Of a stretch of DNA of 64,000 bases, positions 1-10,566 are shown in pieces; the first letter of the stretch is position 1; the number at the start of each line of letters is the position of its first letter. Source of the stretch: Coprinopsis marcescibilis (Eukaryota; Basidiomycota; Agaricomycetes; Agaricales; Psathyrellaceae); assembly GCA_004369085.1 (NCBI GenBank), contig ML210169.1, positions 62,001 to 126,000 on the forward strand, read 5' to 3'. A program made the translations under genes and the position numbers. The notes below the pieces were generated by a model. That model was not told the DNA's origin and ran no database searches. It saw nothing but the letters and a program-made list of their open reading frames with translations.

Positions 1-250
1 GATAGATCATCTTCAGGTTGTCCTGCGCTTAGATACTACCCCTGCTTGAACGACTGTGAAGACCGCTTTGCCTCGCCATCACTCCCTTGGTTTCCAGTTG
101 AAGCCCTTCGTGTCGTGCTTTCGCCAGTGCTTAGGCCAAACTCTGTTATCAACATCGGATTGGCGTCACGCTTTGACAATAGCATTCATCTGGACACAGC
201 GGCAACAGCACTGCCCCCACGCCCCTCACTTTGTCCACAGCAGGCTGAAA

Positions 251-260
251 TCTATATAAA
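251..260 (+). promoter_or_regulatory. TATA box of the first Asn-motif gene
   Basis: A TATATAAA element lies about 75 nt upstream of the ATG at 330, the spacing seen for other genes in this window. Seen directly; function inferred from position. Confidence 0.55.
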
Positions 261-329
261 CAATAAACAGGCGTCCCTTTTGCCCAGTCTACTCATCATA
301 ACCCCCAGATACCCAGTGCTTATCCCAAG

Positions 330-2522
330 ATGTCCAACGGTTTCTTCACGGGAGCTAGCGGCTTCACGATCAATGACAGCGAATTCAACAATGTTGCAGG
401 CAATGTTTACAAGTCGGTCGACAATGGCAAGACGGAGATACGGGATTCATTCAACACGAGTTCTGTCTCGTACAACGGATCTTTCAATGACAATTCTTCC
501 AGAGTCAATAGTTCAGGCAAGTCACCAATTGTTCCATTTCGACAAGTAGTAATATCTGACTTTTTTGGCGTCTAGGTTACTCTCCTTCGCCTCCTCCGGG
601 ACATTATGGACCACAGTATTCAGGACATAACCCTCCACCAAATTGGGATCCCCAGTCTCCTCCCCCGAGCCATTCGCCTCAGTATAACCATTACGGCGGC
701 CCGCCCTCTTCAGGCCATCGTCCTCATCCTCACCAATACCAGCCCAGCCAATCACCATGGCCTCAGCAGCAGCCGCCACGAGGCCAAAATCTGCCCCCGC
801 AGAGCCATGTAATGCAGCAATCACCAGCCTTTCATCCTCCCGGCATGCCTCCACATGCGGTAGAAGCACTGCGACAAGCCCATCGGTTGACGCAGGAGGC
901 CCAACGGATGCAGCAGGGTGCAGCTGATATGCGATCTCACAGCTCACACAACGTCTACAGCAACGTGCATGAAAATTCCAATAACGACTACTCCAACAAT
1001 GTACATTACAACACAACGAGCATGCAATCTGTTGGGAACCCAGGTGGGAACAGCCCCCTAGTCGCTAACAATCCCTTCCGACCAAGTAAGCGGGCTCGTT
1101 CATGTTCAACCCCAGTGATTAACGCATAGCCGATCAGATCGTAACTTCAATGAGCATGAGCAGAGCTACCCCCCAACGAGGCCTCCCGCTCAGCCTTTAG
1201 TCCAACCCCAATCCACGAGGCAGGCTCCCGTTCACCTACCGCAGGCAACCTCCTTCCAAGAACCCAAACCGAGGCAGACTGAGAGCCCTTATGTATCGTA
1301 CACGTACGCAAGCGCGTCCGGGCAATCAGCTTGGGGGCCAAGTGAGCAGCCTCGTCTAGTTCGACAGGATAGTGAAGGTAGTGACGGTGGTTTGAGCTAT
1401 AGTAAGTCCCATAACTCTGCTTTCTGTGCTGAGATCTTCGATCTAAGTCAATTATTAGTTTCAGCAGTGCCATCTCCGCGTCCCGCTCGGACTCCTGTGC
1501 CCGCGCCTGATACGGCCCTGTCGCCTCTTCTCGGTCTCGCGTCGTCTCCGTTCATGCGCAGCCTGAATGACACATCTATCACCTCCACGTTGCTCCAGGC
1601 CGATCCGCCTGCGGGATCCTCTGAGGATGGACTTAGGGAGAAGTTGGCCCAACAGGAACGGGAACTCGAAGAGGTAAGCTTCAACATCCACACTAATGAA
1701 TTGGGTACTAACGATCAACTTTAGCTGAGGGCAAAGCTTGAAAACGCTCAGATCCGGCCCAAGAGCAGCAATGGCAATCCTGTCTCGATCCACAATGACG
1801 GAAGGCACACGACCGTCAAAACAGGGCGCGAGTCTCGCATCTTTGAGGACGATGGGAGCCAGAACGTTACTTCTAATATCCTGTTCTCTCATAATCACGA
1901 AGAGATCAAGATCCACAGGCTTCCGAGCGAGCGAGACGAACCGCTGAGAGTGCCAGAGCCTTCGTATCATCTAGGGCCATTCGATCCTTACTCAGTGCCG
2001 GAGAACCCGATACTCTTCCCAATGCAGGCCACTATGCCACCGGAGGAGCCGAGAACAAAGAAGCAGGCGCCCCTCGATCTTCCCGACGACGAAATCGCCG
2101 AAGTCAATTTCCCTGTCCCGGATTGTCGCCCTAAATCGGCCCTGTCGAATCCCAGTCGCAGTCGCCGGAGCTCAAATCTGTCTGTTCGCTTTGACCGCCC
2201 TCTAGACCACGACGAACCTGGCAGCCCAACCGTCGTCGACGTTCATTCAAAGGACAAGGGTAAGAATAAAGAGAAGACCGCAGAGACATCCAAGCCTCGC
2301 AAAAGGAGATCGTCGTTCGTGAAAATTTTCGGGTCAAAGAAAGATAAACGACCCAAGGAGACCGACCACGATGACAGTGATTCCGACTCAGGTCCTCTTC
2401 CTGAAGAGATGCTGGATCGCCTTTTCGAGAAGGACAGAGAAAAGGAGAGAAAAGAGAAGAAGAGCCTATTGAATAGGATGACTGGCACACTACGAAAGAA
2501 TAGCAAGAACTCTGAAGACTGA
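330..2522 (+). CDS. Asn-motif / Pro-Gln-rich protein, copy 1 (unrecognised family)
   Basis: Five exons: 330-516, 576-1085, 1138-1401, 1465-1673 and 1725-2522, giving 655 residues. Intron 1 is GC-AG (donor GCAAGT). Residues 1-62 carry an Asn/Ser-rich motif starting GASGFTINDSEFNNVAGN and running into alternating SFN/SYN units. Then comes a Pro/Gln/His-rich disordered region. A second Asn-rich block near residues 200-230 (NVYSNVHENSNNDYSNNVHY) echoes the first. The last third is charged, with Ser/Lys/Asp clusters and a basic tail (FVKIFGSKKDK, then LLNRMTGTLRKNSK). There is no signal peptide or membrane span. It is followed by two plus-strand paralogues sharing the motif and the position of intron 1. 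I do not recognise a named domain. The motif could form a beta-solenoid or amyloid-like fold, which is inference. The start is the ATG opening the conserved motif. Confidence 0.8.
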
Positions 2523-3297
2523 TTGATACGTATATTTGGCACTGAAGTCTCTTTTCCTACTAGCATGTGTATTGGATAAGTACATTTACATTTACATTTA
2601 CATTTACATTGACGACTCTGAGGCCCTGTTCGGATACCCGACGATATACTATATTTCAAACTAACGTGTATTTGGCAATGATTTTCCGCAGGCCTATGGC
2701 CTGAAGCCAGTCAGTCCTACGAAGTTGTTGAGTTGTAGTATGAGAATTCGGCAGGTTGAGGTATGTGCTGTGGCTCATTTACAGTACAGCCCGATTTAAT
2801 TGCTCGACCCGAAAATTGAAATGAAAAGCACGCTGTGGGCGCCGGATCCGAACGTCTCCACTTGGCATTGCCCTCAGCTCCCGCACTTGTTCCGGGTCCC
2901 GACCAATGCGGAGCTTGAAAGCACCATCATGCGGCCATGATCATGATGGTGATGGCTCATCGCTCTGGTTCTCAGAAAATGTCGTGAGCTATGGATACCA
3001 TTCTTTCAAAGTATCGACCTTGTGAGCATTCTTGAAGGAACATATGGAACCAGAAGGATTGTCATGAGGCAATCAAGGTCATGTGGAACGCTTCTGGGCG
3101 CTTATTCCCAGAGAATCTGGAGTCAGCAGACCAGTGCAGCTATATCGGTATCTTGCGTACTCCATCTAATCTCAGCTGTACAACAGACACGAGGCGGGCG
3201 CTAGGAAAGTTTGGGGTTAGGCAGCACCGCACTCTTTCCCTCTGCCCTTCTCTTTCAGCTTCTCCCTTCCTATCCAGAGCCGAGGTTCCCTCCCAAA
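2523..3297. other. Intergenic between Asn-motif copies 1 and 2
   Basis: I see no gene here. It holds the 3' flank of copy 1, a short hexanucleotide microsatellite and the upstream region of copy 2, whose last 60 bases before the ATG are pyrimidine-rich (runs of CTCTTTC and CTTCTC). Confidence 0.6.
2580..2608. repeat. ATTTAC microsatellite
   Basis: Almost five uninterrupted copies of the hexamer ATTTAC sit just downstream of the stop codon of the first Asn-motif gene. Confidence 0.85.
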
Positions 3298-4361
3298 ATG
3301 CCGTTCTTCCAGGGCGCCAGCAGCTTCAATGTCAATGGCAGCAGCTTTAACGACATCAAAGGCGACATGCACCAAACGGTGAACAACACCAAACACATAA
3401 TCAAGGACTCCTACAATAGCTCGAACGCGACATATAACGATTCATTTAACAACAGTTCACAGTCGCATCAGTATGGACCATCTCCAGGGACAGTCTGTGC
3501 GTAACCTGTGACCCCGATTGTGCTACGCTACTGACCGAAGTCATATTTGTAACAGTTGGTCCTCCACCTGGAACCCAGTTTGGCCCTAATAACGGTAGCC
3601 CTAATCATAGCTACTACGGACCAAACTCCTCAGGAAGCCCTCCTCCATCTATTACGCCTAACACGGGGCACCCCTTCAATGGGCACAACCCACACGCATC
3701 CCAACCTCATCGCCCCCCACCAGTTCCCCATGCGCCTGGTATTCCTCCTTCTCAGCAGAACCTCCTCCCTCCGGCTGTAGATGGGGGTTCACAGTATATC
3801 TCCGGCTCATTCAATAACACAAACAAGACGCATCAGAACTCGAACAACGACCACTCAACCACGCACGTCAACAACTACGTCGGCGGGCCGGGCACTTTTT
3901 CTCCCCCGCACTCTAACGCTGACTATGGAAATAGCTCGCCTCCGGCCCACTCTACTACGCCTCAGTTTCCGCCACCACATCCTAAATTGAACCCTCCTCA
4001 TGGCCAAGCCGTCCCTACCAATCAGCCTGTCCATCAGCAGAGTGTCCCTCCCCCGAGCCATGAACAAATCAACGCCCCATTACCTCAAGGGTACCCGCAC
4101 ACACAGTCCAGCCCTGCGAAAATCCAGTCAACCGATGGTCCTGAGAAGACAGAACCAAGCTCGGGTGGTGCTAGCACATCGCCAGATCCTGAAAAGGAAA
4201 AGGTTACCGACCCGGAAGAGGAGTTGTTCTCCGGTGTAGACAACGCCGCAACACATGGTCATGGCGAGGAGAGCAAGAAAAAGAAAAGCTCAAGTCGGAA
4301 GAGTATATTCAAGCCCTGGACGTGGTGCAGCGGAAGTGACGGTGGGATGGTCTCTGATTAA
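3298..4361 (+). CDS. Asn-motif / Pro-rich protein, copy 2
   Basis: Two exons, 3298-3496 and 3556-4361, give 334 residues. The N-terminus (FQGASSFNVNGSSFNDIKGD, then SYN/TYN/SFN units) is the same motif as in the genes at 330 and 4965. The single intron falls at the motif/Pro-rich junction, as in the siblings. The middle is Pro/His/Asn-rich and contains a second Asn block near residues 165-200 (ISGSFNNTNKTHQNSNNDHS). The tail is acidic, then basic and aromatic (KKKSSSRKSIFKPWTW). No secretion signal. It may be a cytosolic low-complexity scaffold or a self-assembling protein; function unknown. Confidence 0.8.
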
Positions 4362-4964
4362 GCCTTTTGCTCACCTTGAGTCCATCACATTATGCTTCTC
4401 TCTCATTTATATTCCTTATCGGAGGCATACAGACTATACTTATGCGGTTCTCATTTCGGCATACCCGTACTACCTTTTACGACCATAACGATTAATTTAA
4501 TCTAGGATTCTCAAGGGCAATGCAGACATGTCACTTTCCCCAGCTGAGCTCCCTGGTGCCCTACTCACGAGCACAGGAGACTGTTGTCGGCGAACAAGTC
4601 CGCCCGTACTACAAAACGACATATCTCCTAGTTAGCACTCTGGAGGCTATGCTCGGCTATGTACTTCGAGAAGAAGGGTCATCTGTGGGAGCAGTGTCAT
4701 TTCATGGGAACGTCATGAAGGAGGTTGTCATGTCTTTCTCGTCTGAACTGAGGGTTACAAGAGAAACTCGTTGTGACGATTTTGGAACATCTAAAGTGAA
4801 GAAAGCCTGATGGCAAACAATGGGTGCTTTGTTGCCGCTGCGGGCTCCTGATTGTAGCGCCTCATATCTGTGCATCTGCAGTCTGAATCTGAATCTGATA
4901 TTGATTGCCGTTTCTTGACTCCTGCCCTTCTCCCTTTCTGTCGCAGCACCCTTCACGCACTCCA
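4362..4964. other. Intergenic between Asn-motif copies 2 and 3
   Basis: No gene is supported. Open frames here have no splice-consistent partners. The segment just before 4965 is C/T-rich, as in the other copies. Confidence 0.55.
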
Positions 4965-5764
4965 ATGTCCATCCTCCAGGGCGCATCCAACGTCGTTATA
5001 ACCGGCAACAGCCAACTGAACGCGTACAGCGGCTCTGTTCGCAATGTCTACAACTATCAGCATACCGACTATCAGAACTCGTTTAATCGGTCGACGACAT
5101 CCTATGAAAACTCTTTCAATGACAATTCAAGAAGATCTACCCACTGGAGCCCATCCCCTAATCCTTCTATATCTCGTATGTGGTAGATAGACTGGACAGC
5201 GTCGCACCTGACATCGAAAGCATAGCAAACTCCCAACCACCATACAACGGTGCACTCCCCAGTCCCAGTCTTTCAACACGGGGCCCGCAGCCTTCTGAGT
5301 ACCCGTTCCCGCCTCCACAGAGTCGGCTCGTCTACGAGCCTCCACCACAGCTTCAGAGGGCTCAACAGGCTAATGCCCCAGCTCCTCAATGGTCGCAACA
5401 GGTTCCAGCACCAGCCCGCCACGGCACTGCCAACGAACAGTCACCGATCCCTTCACAGACCGGGGCCCAACTCTCTCTAGGTCGAGCTGGATCTTCTGCC
5501 GCGATACCAAGCCCAGCGCCGGCGCAAGCGAGCAACAATGCGCAGTCACAAAGGCTGACCCAGGAATCTCCCAACGACCGTCCAGCCACTGCTGATGATG
5601 TCATAGTCGTTTTGTTCAACTCTGCATCAGAGGACAGAAGCAAGGACAGTGCTGCAACGACGTCCAATACAACCCCCAAGAAGGACAGAAAGCGGGACAC
5701 AGTCATGAAATTCATACAGCCGTGGAAGCGGGAAAGCAAGAAGGCTGTCGACCAGAATATATAA
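4965..5764 (+). CDS. Asn-motif / Pro-rich protein, copy 3
   Basis: Two exons, 4965-5175 and 5226-5764, give 249 residues. The N-terminus (LQGASNVVITGNSQLNAYSG, then DYQNSFN, SYENSFNDNS) matches the motif of the two upstream genes, with more divergence in the first strand. The intron position is conserved. The middle is Pro/Gln/Ala-rich. The tail is basic with an aromatic core (VMKFIQPWKRESKK), comparable with the tails of copies 1 and 2. The three genes are co-oriented with no other gene between them, which points to tandem duplication followed by fast divergence of the linker. Function unknown. Confidence 0.78.
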
Positions 5765-6504
5765 GAGTTACTTAATTAATCTTCATGTTTCACCACTGCT
5801 GTGATTGTCGAGAGCGTCTTGTAAATCTATGTTTACTATCGAGAATCAATTATGTTACTCTCAAAGGGCATTTCGGGGTATAGCATTGGGCCTCGACTGT
5901 TGGTGCGGCAGCAGACATACGTAAAACAAGCGCCGCTGTTGACAAATTATTCAATCATGGGCGCCTCGAAGCCCGACCAGCAAGAACTTTCAGAAAAAGT
6001 TTAGCGAGTTAGACCTAAGCTGCGATCTTCTCAAGAAGCTCACTGCATCCCATTAACAGCTTAAAATCTCCCAAAGCCAACTTAACTCTTCCAGCCGTTT
6101 GTTTTGGCCCAGTTTCTCGTATAGACGACGGGCGTCGAATGACTTGAGAATGGTCAGTGTCGATTTCTTGTTCTTGCATCCCCGAGATCAACAGATGGAC
6201 CAACGACAGTAGTGAAGCAGGAGACACTTTACAATGTTGTTATACGTTTCATCTCCATCCTAACACGTATAGAATGTCACATATGCCTCAGAATGTCGGA
6301 CGCCGGGCGCACACAGACACACAGAACATAGAACGAGCGAGGCCACCGAGCCCGTGGGCGCGTAGCGCCGGTACTCTTCACCAATGCATAAAGAGGGGCG
6401 AAGTGAACTGGGTAAGGCAACAAACAAACCACTCGAGTTCAAGTCCGAGACTTGGCATCTCCCTCTCCTCATCCCTGCAAAACAGAAGCACCTCATTCGT
6501 CAAC
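5765..6504. other. Intergenic with a weak minus-strand coding-like patch
   Basis: No complete gene. On the minus strand around 6060-6150 one frame reads ARRLYEKLGQNKRLEELSWL, which looks protein-like but ends in a stop and has no start or splice partner I can defend. It may be a gene relic. The 3' part is the upstream region of the four-helix protein and includes a C/T-rich stretch before its ATG. Confidence 0.4.
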
Positions 6505-7008
6505 ATGGGTGAATCTCCACGCATCGGCTCTGTTATCGGCCTTTACTACCTGTCCATTGTGATGGCGGTCCTTACCCTCGTGTTCTCTATGGTCTCTTTT
6601 CTTGGATTCACAACCTTATGGACATCACCGGTCGCAATCTTCTTCACCCTCATACAGGCAATCGTCGTCGTTGTCAAACAAAAGAAGCAACGACAGCTGA
6701 GCGGCGATCCCGACATGCCCACTATTGCAGCGGCCCCTGGCCTTGCCACATGCTTCTTAATCACACTCTTTTGGCTGGTTCCTCTTGCATTCAATGCGGC
6801 TCACCTGGCCAGAGGTATTATAGCCACGAAGGATGGCTTCGAAGGCTCCAAGCTGCAGGTCGGGGTTGTGTTTGGATTGGTGGGAGGAGAGCTGGGAACG
6901 ATTGTTATTCAGATCCTCACCTTGCTTACCATCTTCGGCAAGGGCATTGCCGAGAGGAGGGAAAACCAACGACGGGTCGTCAACGAGAAACGCGCTCAAC
7001 AGGCGTAA
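6505..7008 (+). CDS. Small four-helix membrane protein
   Basis: Single-exon gene, 167 residues. Four hydrophobic helices are visible at about residues 10-35, 38-57, 78-100 and 118-144. A basic loop (VKQKKQRQ) follows helix 2 and a highly charged C-terminus (RRENQRRVVNEKR) follows helix 4. This MARVEL-like layout is common in basidiomycete hypothetical membrane proteins, but no named signature is visible and I give no function. The ATG at 6505 was chosen because upstream in-frame codons do not read like protein and a C/T-rich leader precedes it. Confidence 0.75.
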   Translation: MGESPRIGSVIGLYYLSIVMAVLTLVFSMVSFLGFTTLWTSPVAIFFTLIQAIVVVVKQKKQRQLSGDPDMPTIAAAPGLATCFLITLFWLVPLAFNAAHLARGIIATKDGFEGSKLQVGVVFGLVGGELGTIVIQILTLLTIFGKGIAERRENQRRVVNEKRAQQA

Positions 7009-8177
7009 GGCTCATACCAGTGCGGGCACAATCAAGCGGGGATGCCTGCAGGGAGAAATCGATTGGATTGTTGGTCATTTTTGTAGTTGGACGGGCTTCC
7101 ACCATATTCCTACCTTTTGCCCCTTATTTTCCACTATACCAATCCGGTTAGGACGAATGGTATACGGTACACCACTATTCAATAATCTATATACGCATTA
7201 GTCAGTTATTTTATACACGTTGTGACATTCCAACCTTAGAACCTTGCCACCAGGTTCCTATCGATTCGATTTCAGACCCAAACCAGAAAGCGATGCCTGT
7301 TTCAGTCGGTCAGAAGCGATTCACAACGAACAATGCGGGCTCATACTTGGATTGGGCGACGCCCTCTTCCACCTCTACAACCAGAGTGCTGATACTCTAG
7401 GTTCGTAGCCTTGTGGACCACCGACCTTTAGAAAGATGCCAGACGCGTCATCTGGAGACTTGGAGGCGGAAACAACGACTTCCCATCCTGCGCTGAGAAC
7501 TCCTATCCGAGACAAATCTGGACCAAATCTAGTCAAAAACTTGAGTGAAGTGCAGTGCAGGACATCAGAGGTCTGTGCATTAGTGAAGCGGTCCAGAAGC
7601 CGGTACAATCCGCTTCGACTGGACGACTCACGCTCCATATCCGTATCGAATTGCTGAGCGAAGCTGAGAGATTTCTCAAAACGCCAAGCAGAGAGAGACA
7701 GTGGTATTGAACCTAGTGACGCTTTCAGGGGAGTGGCTGCCCCAGGAAGACTACGTCACTAAAAAGCATATTTGAAAAGCCAGAGGTGATAGGTACATCC
7801 GTTTGGCAATTTGGAGTTCGAAATTGAAACGCTGAAATGTAAGTTTAGGGGTTGAACGTTGAAGTCTAGAATCGATTGTTAAGATAAAAAATACACATAA
7901 AGTACACGAGACACATTTAAGCACACATTAAATCGTAAATGTAGTAATATGTAGGTCAAAGAACGCATGAGCAAGTTGGTAATCGATGATAAATGTTGGT
8001 GAGATGATTGGTGATGAACGAATGCATGAATAAAATGTCGAATAATTCTCTAAAATTCGGTGGTCCAAGAGATCCTGGGTAGGCAAAAGTGAGCGTGCTT
8101 CACGGCGACGCAGCCCTGTTTGAGCAGAGCCAGGCGGTAAAAGGCAGAATGAAGGAGTATCAGAACGATGAGCGTCG
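7009..8177. other. Gene-poor stretch between the four-helix gene and the DHHC gene
   Basis: It holds one weak minus-strand gene candidate (7275-7638, listed separately). The rest, 7640-8177, is AT-rich with no open frame worth reporting. Confidence 0.5.
7275..7638 (-). CDS. Hypothetical small protein, doubtful
   Basis: From an ATG at 7638 one frame reads as plausible protein (LYRLLDRFTNAQTSDVLHC, then FGPDLSRIGVLSAGW). A second frame downstream continues plausibly (TLVVEVEEGVAQSKYEPALF) to a stop near 7275. An intron ending at the CTAG just before the second block would join them, but the donor is unclear (candidates GTCGGT or GTCGTT). No family recognised. It may be a degraded gene rather than an active one. 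Confidence 0.3.
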
Positions 8178-10187
8178 CTACCTCAGCTCTGGCGGCCAAT
8201 CCTCTCTCCGCCTCCATTTACCTTCCGAGTCAAACCGGGGGTTGACGGGGTAATCGAGACCATCGCCTAGTCCCCGACCAATGGGCACTAAAATAGGTTG
8301 CCGTGGATAAATTGATACGATGACCATTGTAGGGCGAAAAGAACGTACGTATCCATCCAAGGGGGTTAGTGCCCATCACATGTTCCCACTCCCGTCTCTT
8401 GCCCCCAATCCACCAAAGGTTGCCCTCCGTATCAAGCTTCCCCCATTCTTGATCCCATTCTTTCAATGTAAACCGCTTTGCGCTGAAATGACATTATTAG
8501 CAAGATTGAAGATAAGGAGTGGACAGGCTGTGACTCACCTGATCTGCCAGCAACTGAACGCCTTCATCAGCTGCTGGCTTTCTCGATGCTTCATCGTACG
8601 TATCTGCATGCTTTCAACAGTAGTTTGTCCCATCACAATTAGGTATATGTGCGAAATAGCTAGGGTGAAAGTAAAAATTGCGAACAACGCCGCTCTACAA
8701 ATGGATGAGCATGGTGTCATAGACATACTGATGCACGTACAGAGCAATGACCACGAGCTGTTGGGGGTTGAAATCGAGATTCAAACGGAACCCCCGAACA
8801 GTATAAGGCAACAACGTGCCGAAAACGTAAGCAGTGCAGAAGAATGCTGCTTCACAGAAGTTGAGAAAGAACTGCAAAATAGATGAGAGGCTAATCGTAA
8901 GCACGGTTCGTTGGTACGTACTTTATGGTTTCGCGCTCCAACACATTGCCCTATCCAAGGGCAGTGGTGGTCATACTTGAGAACGCACTGAACGGATCGT
9001 GAGTTGAATGGCAATCGAAAACATAATAACTACACACTGTCCCACAAGTCCTGCAGTGGTGAGCTCGATAAGGCTTTACGATTTCGTCCTTTTCACAAAA
9101 CCGGTGTGCAGGATGCAGAAATGGCGTCATAGGCGGTCGTCTTGCAATGAAGGATTTCGGCTTCGGCGCGCTCCTCCGAGGCTTCTTGATGCGTCTTCCT
9201 GTGGAGTCCTTGCGATACTCGCCGCTCTCGAGTTCCCTGGCAAAATCAGGGCTCTGAGAAGCGCACGGCGCACAACAGCAGAAAAGAAAACTGGCTGGGG
9301 TCGACCCCGAGTCGTCCGATTTGTTTGCTTTACGCTTCCGCTTGAGTCGATGTCCCGCTGCTGGTGTGTCGCGAGGACCTGTGGGCTGAGTAAATGTCGA
9401 GGTCGACGCTCTTGATGATTTGGCTGCAGGTATCGGCGTCGCCAAAGTACTTGTCGGATTGCTATTCGGGTCGCCGTGCAAGCTGGACTCCTCGTGCAAT
9501 GTTGGGTTGGTCATCTCCCCGGCATCGAATCGCAATCGAGTCTTCCCACTCTTGATGGTCATGGTACTGGCTGAACGCTCCATTCCTGCTGGAGGAGCTG
9601 TGGCCTTGGCGGCCAGTACAGCAGTCCACGAAGGCTGGGTGGTTGCTTCTGGTTGCCGGTCATTCTCCTCTTGCGGGACGTTCTGCTCCATCGCCTTTGT
9701 CATATCCTCGTACGAAGGACCTCCCAGCGAGTTGTACCGCTTGTCAACCTGGTGCAGTGCCGGTGGAGAGGTTGGAAGCAATGTGTCCTGCTTTGGAAAC
9801 AACGGTTTGTTGGACCTTTTCACATAGTCCCTGGCGTATCCTGGAGGTGTACAAACGACCTAGAGACTGTAAGAATGGTACATATTCGCACAATGTAACA
9901 CACACCTTGTAATATGCCCACACCATCCAAGCATACAGCACCAGAAACACGACTAGGAGACCGATTCCTGTCGCTTTACTTGTTTCGGCGTCTCTTTCCT
10001 TTCGAATCATAGGCAAAGTGAATAGTGCAATATAGACATACGCTGCATATCCCATGATGCCCAATGTAATGGCCACCATGAGCTTGAGGACGATCCATGG
10101 TGGTGGGTTTGGGTTGTTGTAGCGGTCCTCACGAGCGCGAGCAGCAGATTCCTGAACGACCCCGCAGCAACTAGAGTCCTGGGACAT
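8178..10187 (-). CDS. DHHC-type palmitoyltransferase
   Basis: Seven exons on the minus strand: 10187-9906, 9859-9038, 8987-8922, 8871-8741, 8694-8539, 8482-8349 and 8287-8178, giving 566 residues. It transfers palmitate from acyl-CoA to cysteines of target proteins at endomembranes. Two N-terminal helices precede a cysteine-rich domain (HHCRTCGT, then [20 protein letters not shown] with the catalytic DHHC near residue 375). Two more helices follow, with the TTxE-type motif GQTTVESM and a conserved fungal tail ending [12 protein letters not shown]. Between helix 2 and the cysteine-rich domain is a Ser/Thr/Pro-rich insertion of roughly 230 residues. An in-frame upstream ATG at 10295 would add 36 residues. 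I prefer 10187 because the extra segment is Thr-rich and not protein-like. Confidence 0.9.
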
Positions 10188-10566
10188 TACATCCAAAATC
10201 GCCCTGTTCAACGTCGTCCAGGTCGTCGTCCAAGTCGTCGTCGCGGCCGCTGCTGAAAAGGTCACGATGATGTCAACTCTTCGCCGCTTAGTCATCGGTC
10301 AGCCCTGCCAAGGCTGCCGGTTTTTCGTGCAAATTCCTTCGGAATTGCCTTGCAATTGAATTTCCCCGCATAAATTAAGACAGGCACCTATTTCAACCCC
10401 TGAACATGCGAACTTCATTTTGAAGGCAAATTACAAGAAATTCGGTCCGTTATGGTCATTAAATAGCTGTACAAATTGGTAGATGTGGGTTATACAACTT
10501 GAGTAACAAGACGAGAGTCGGTGTGGTTCATTGGAAAGCCTTTCAAGTCGGGCCCCATAGGATTGT

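Noticed and set aside
9008..9827. Plus-strand frames opposite the DHHC gene
   Set aside because: Shadows of exon 2 of the palmitoyltransferase, whose motifs are unmistakable on the minus strand.
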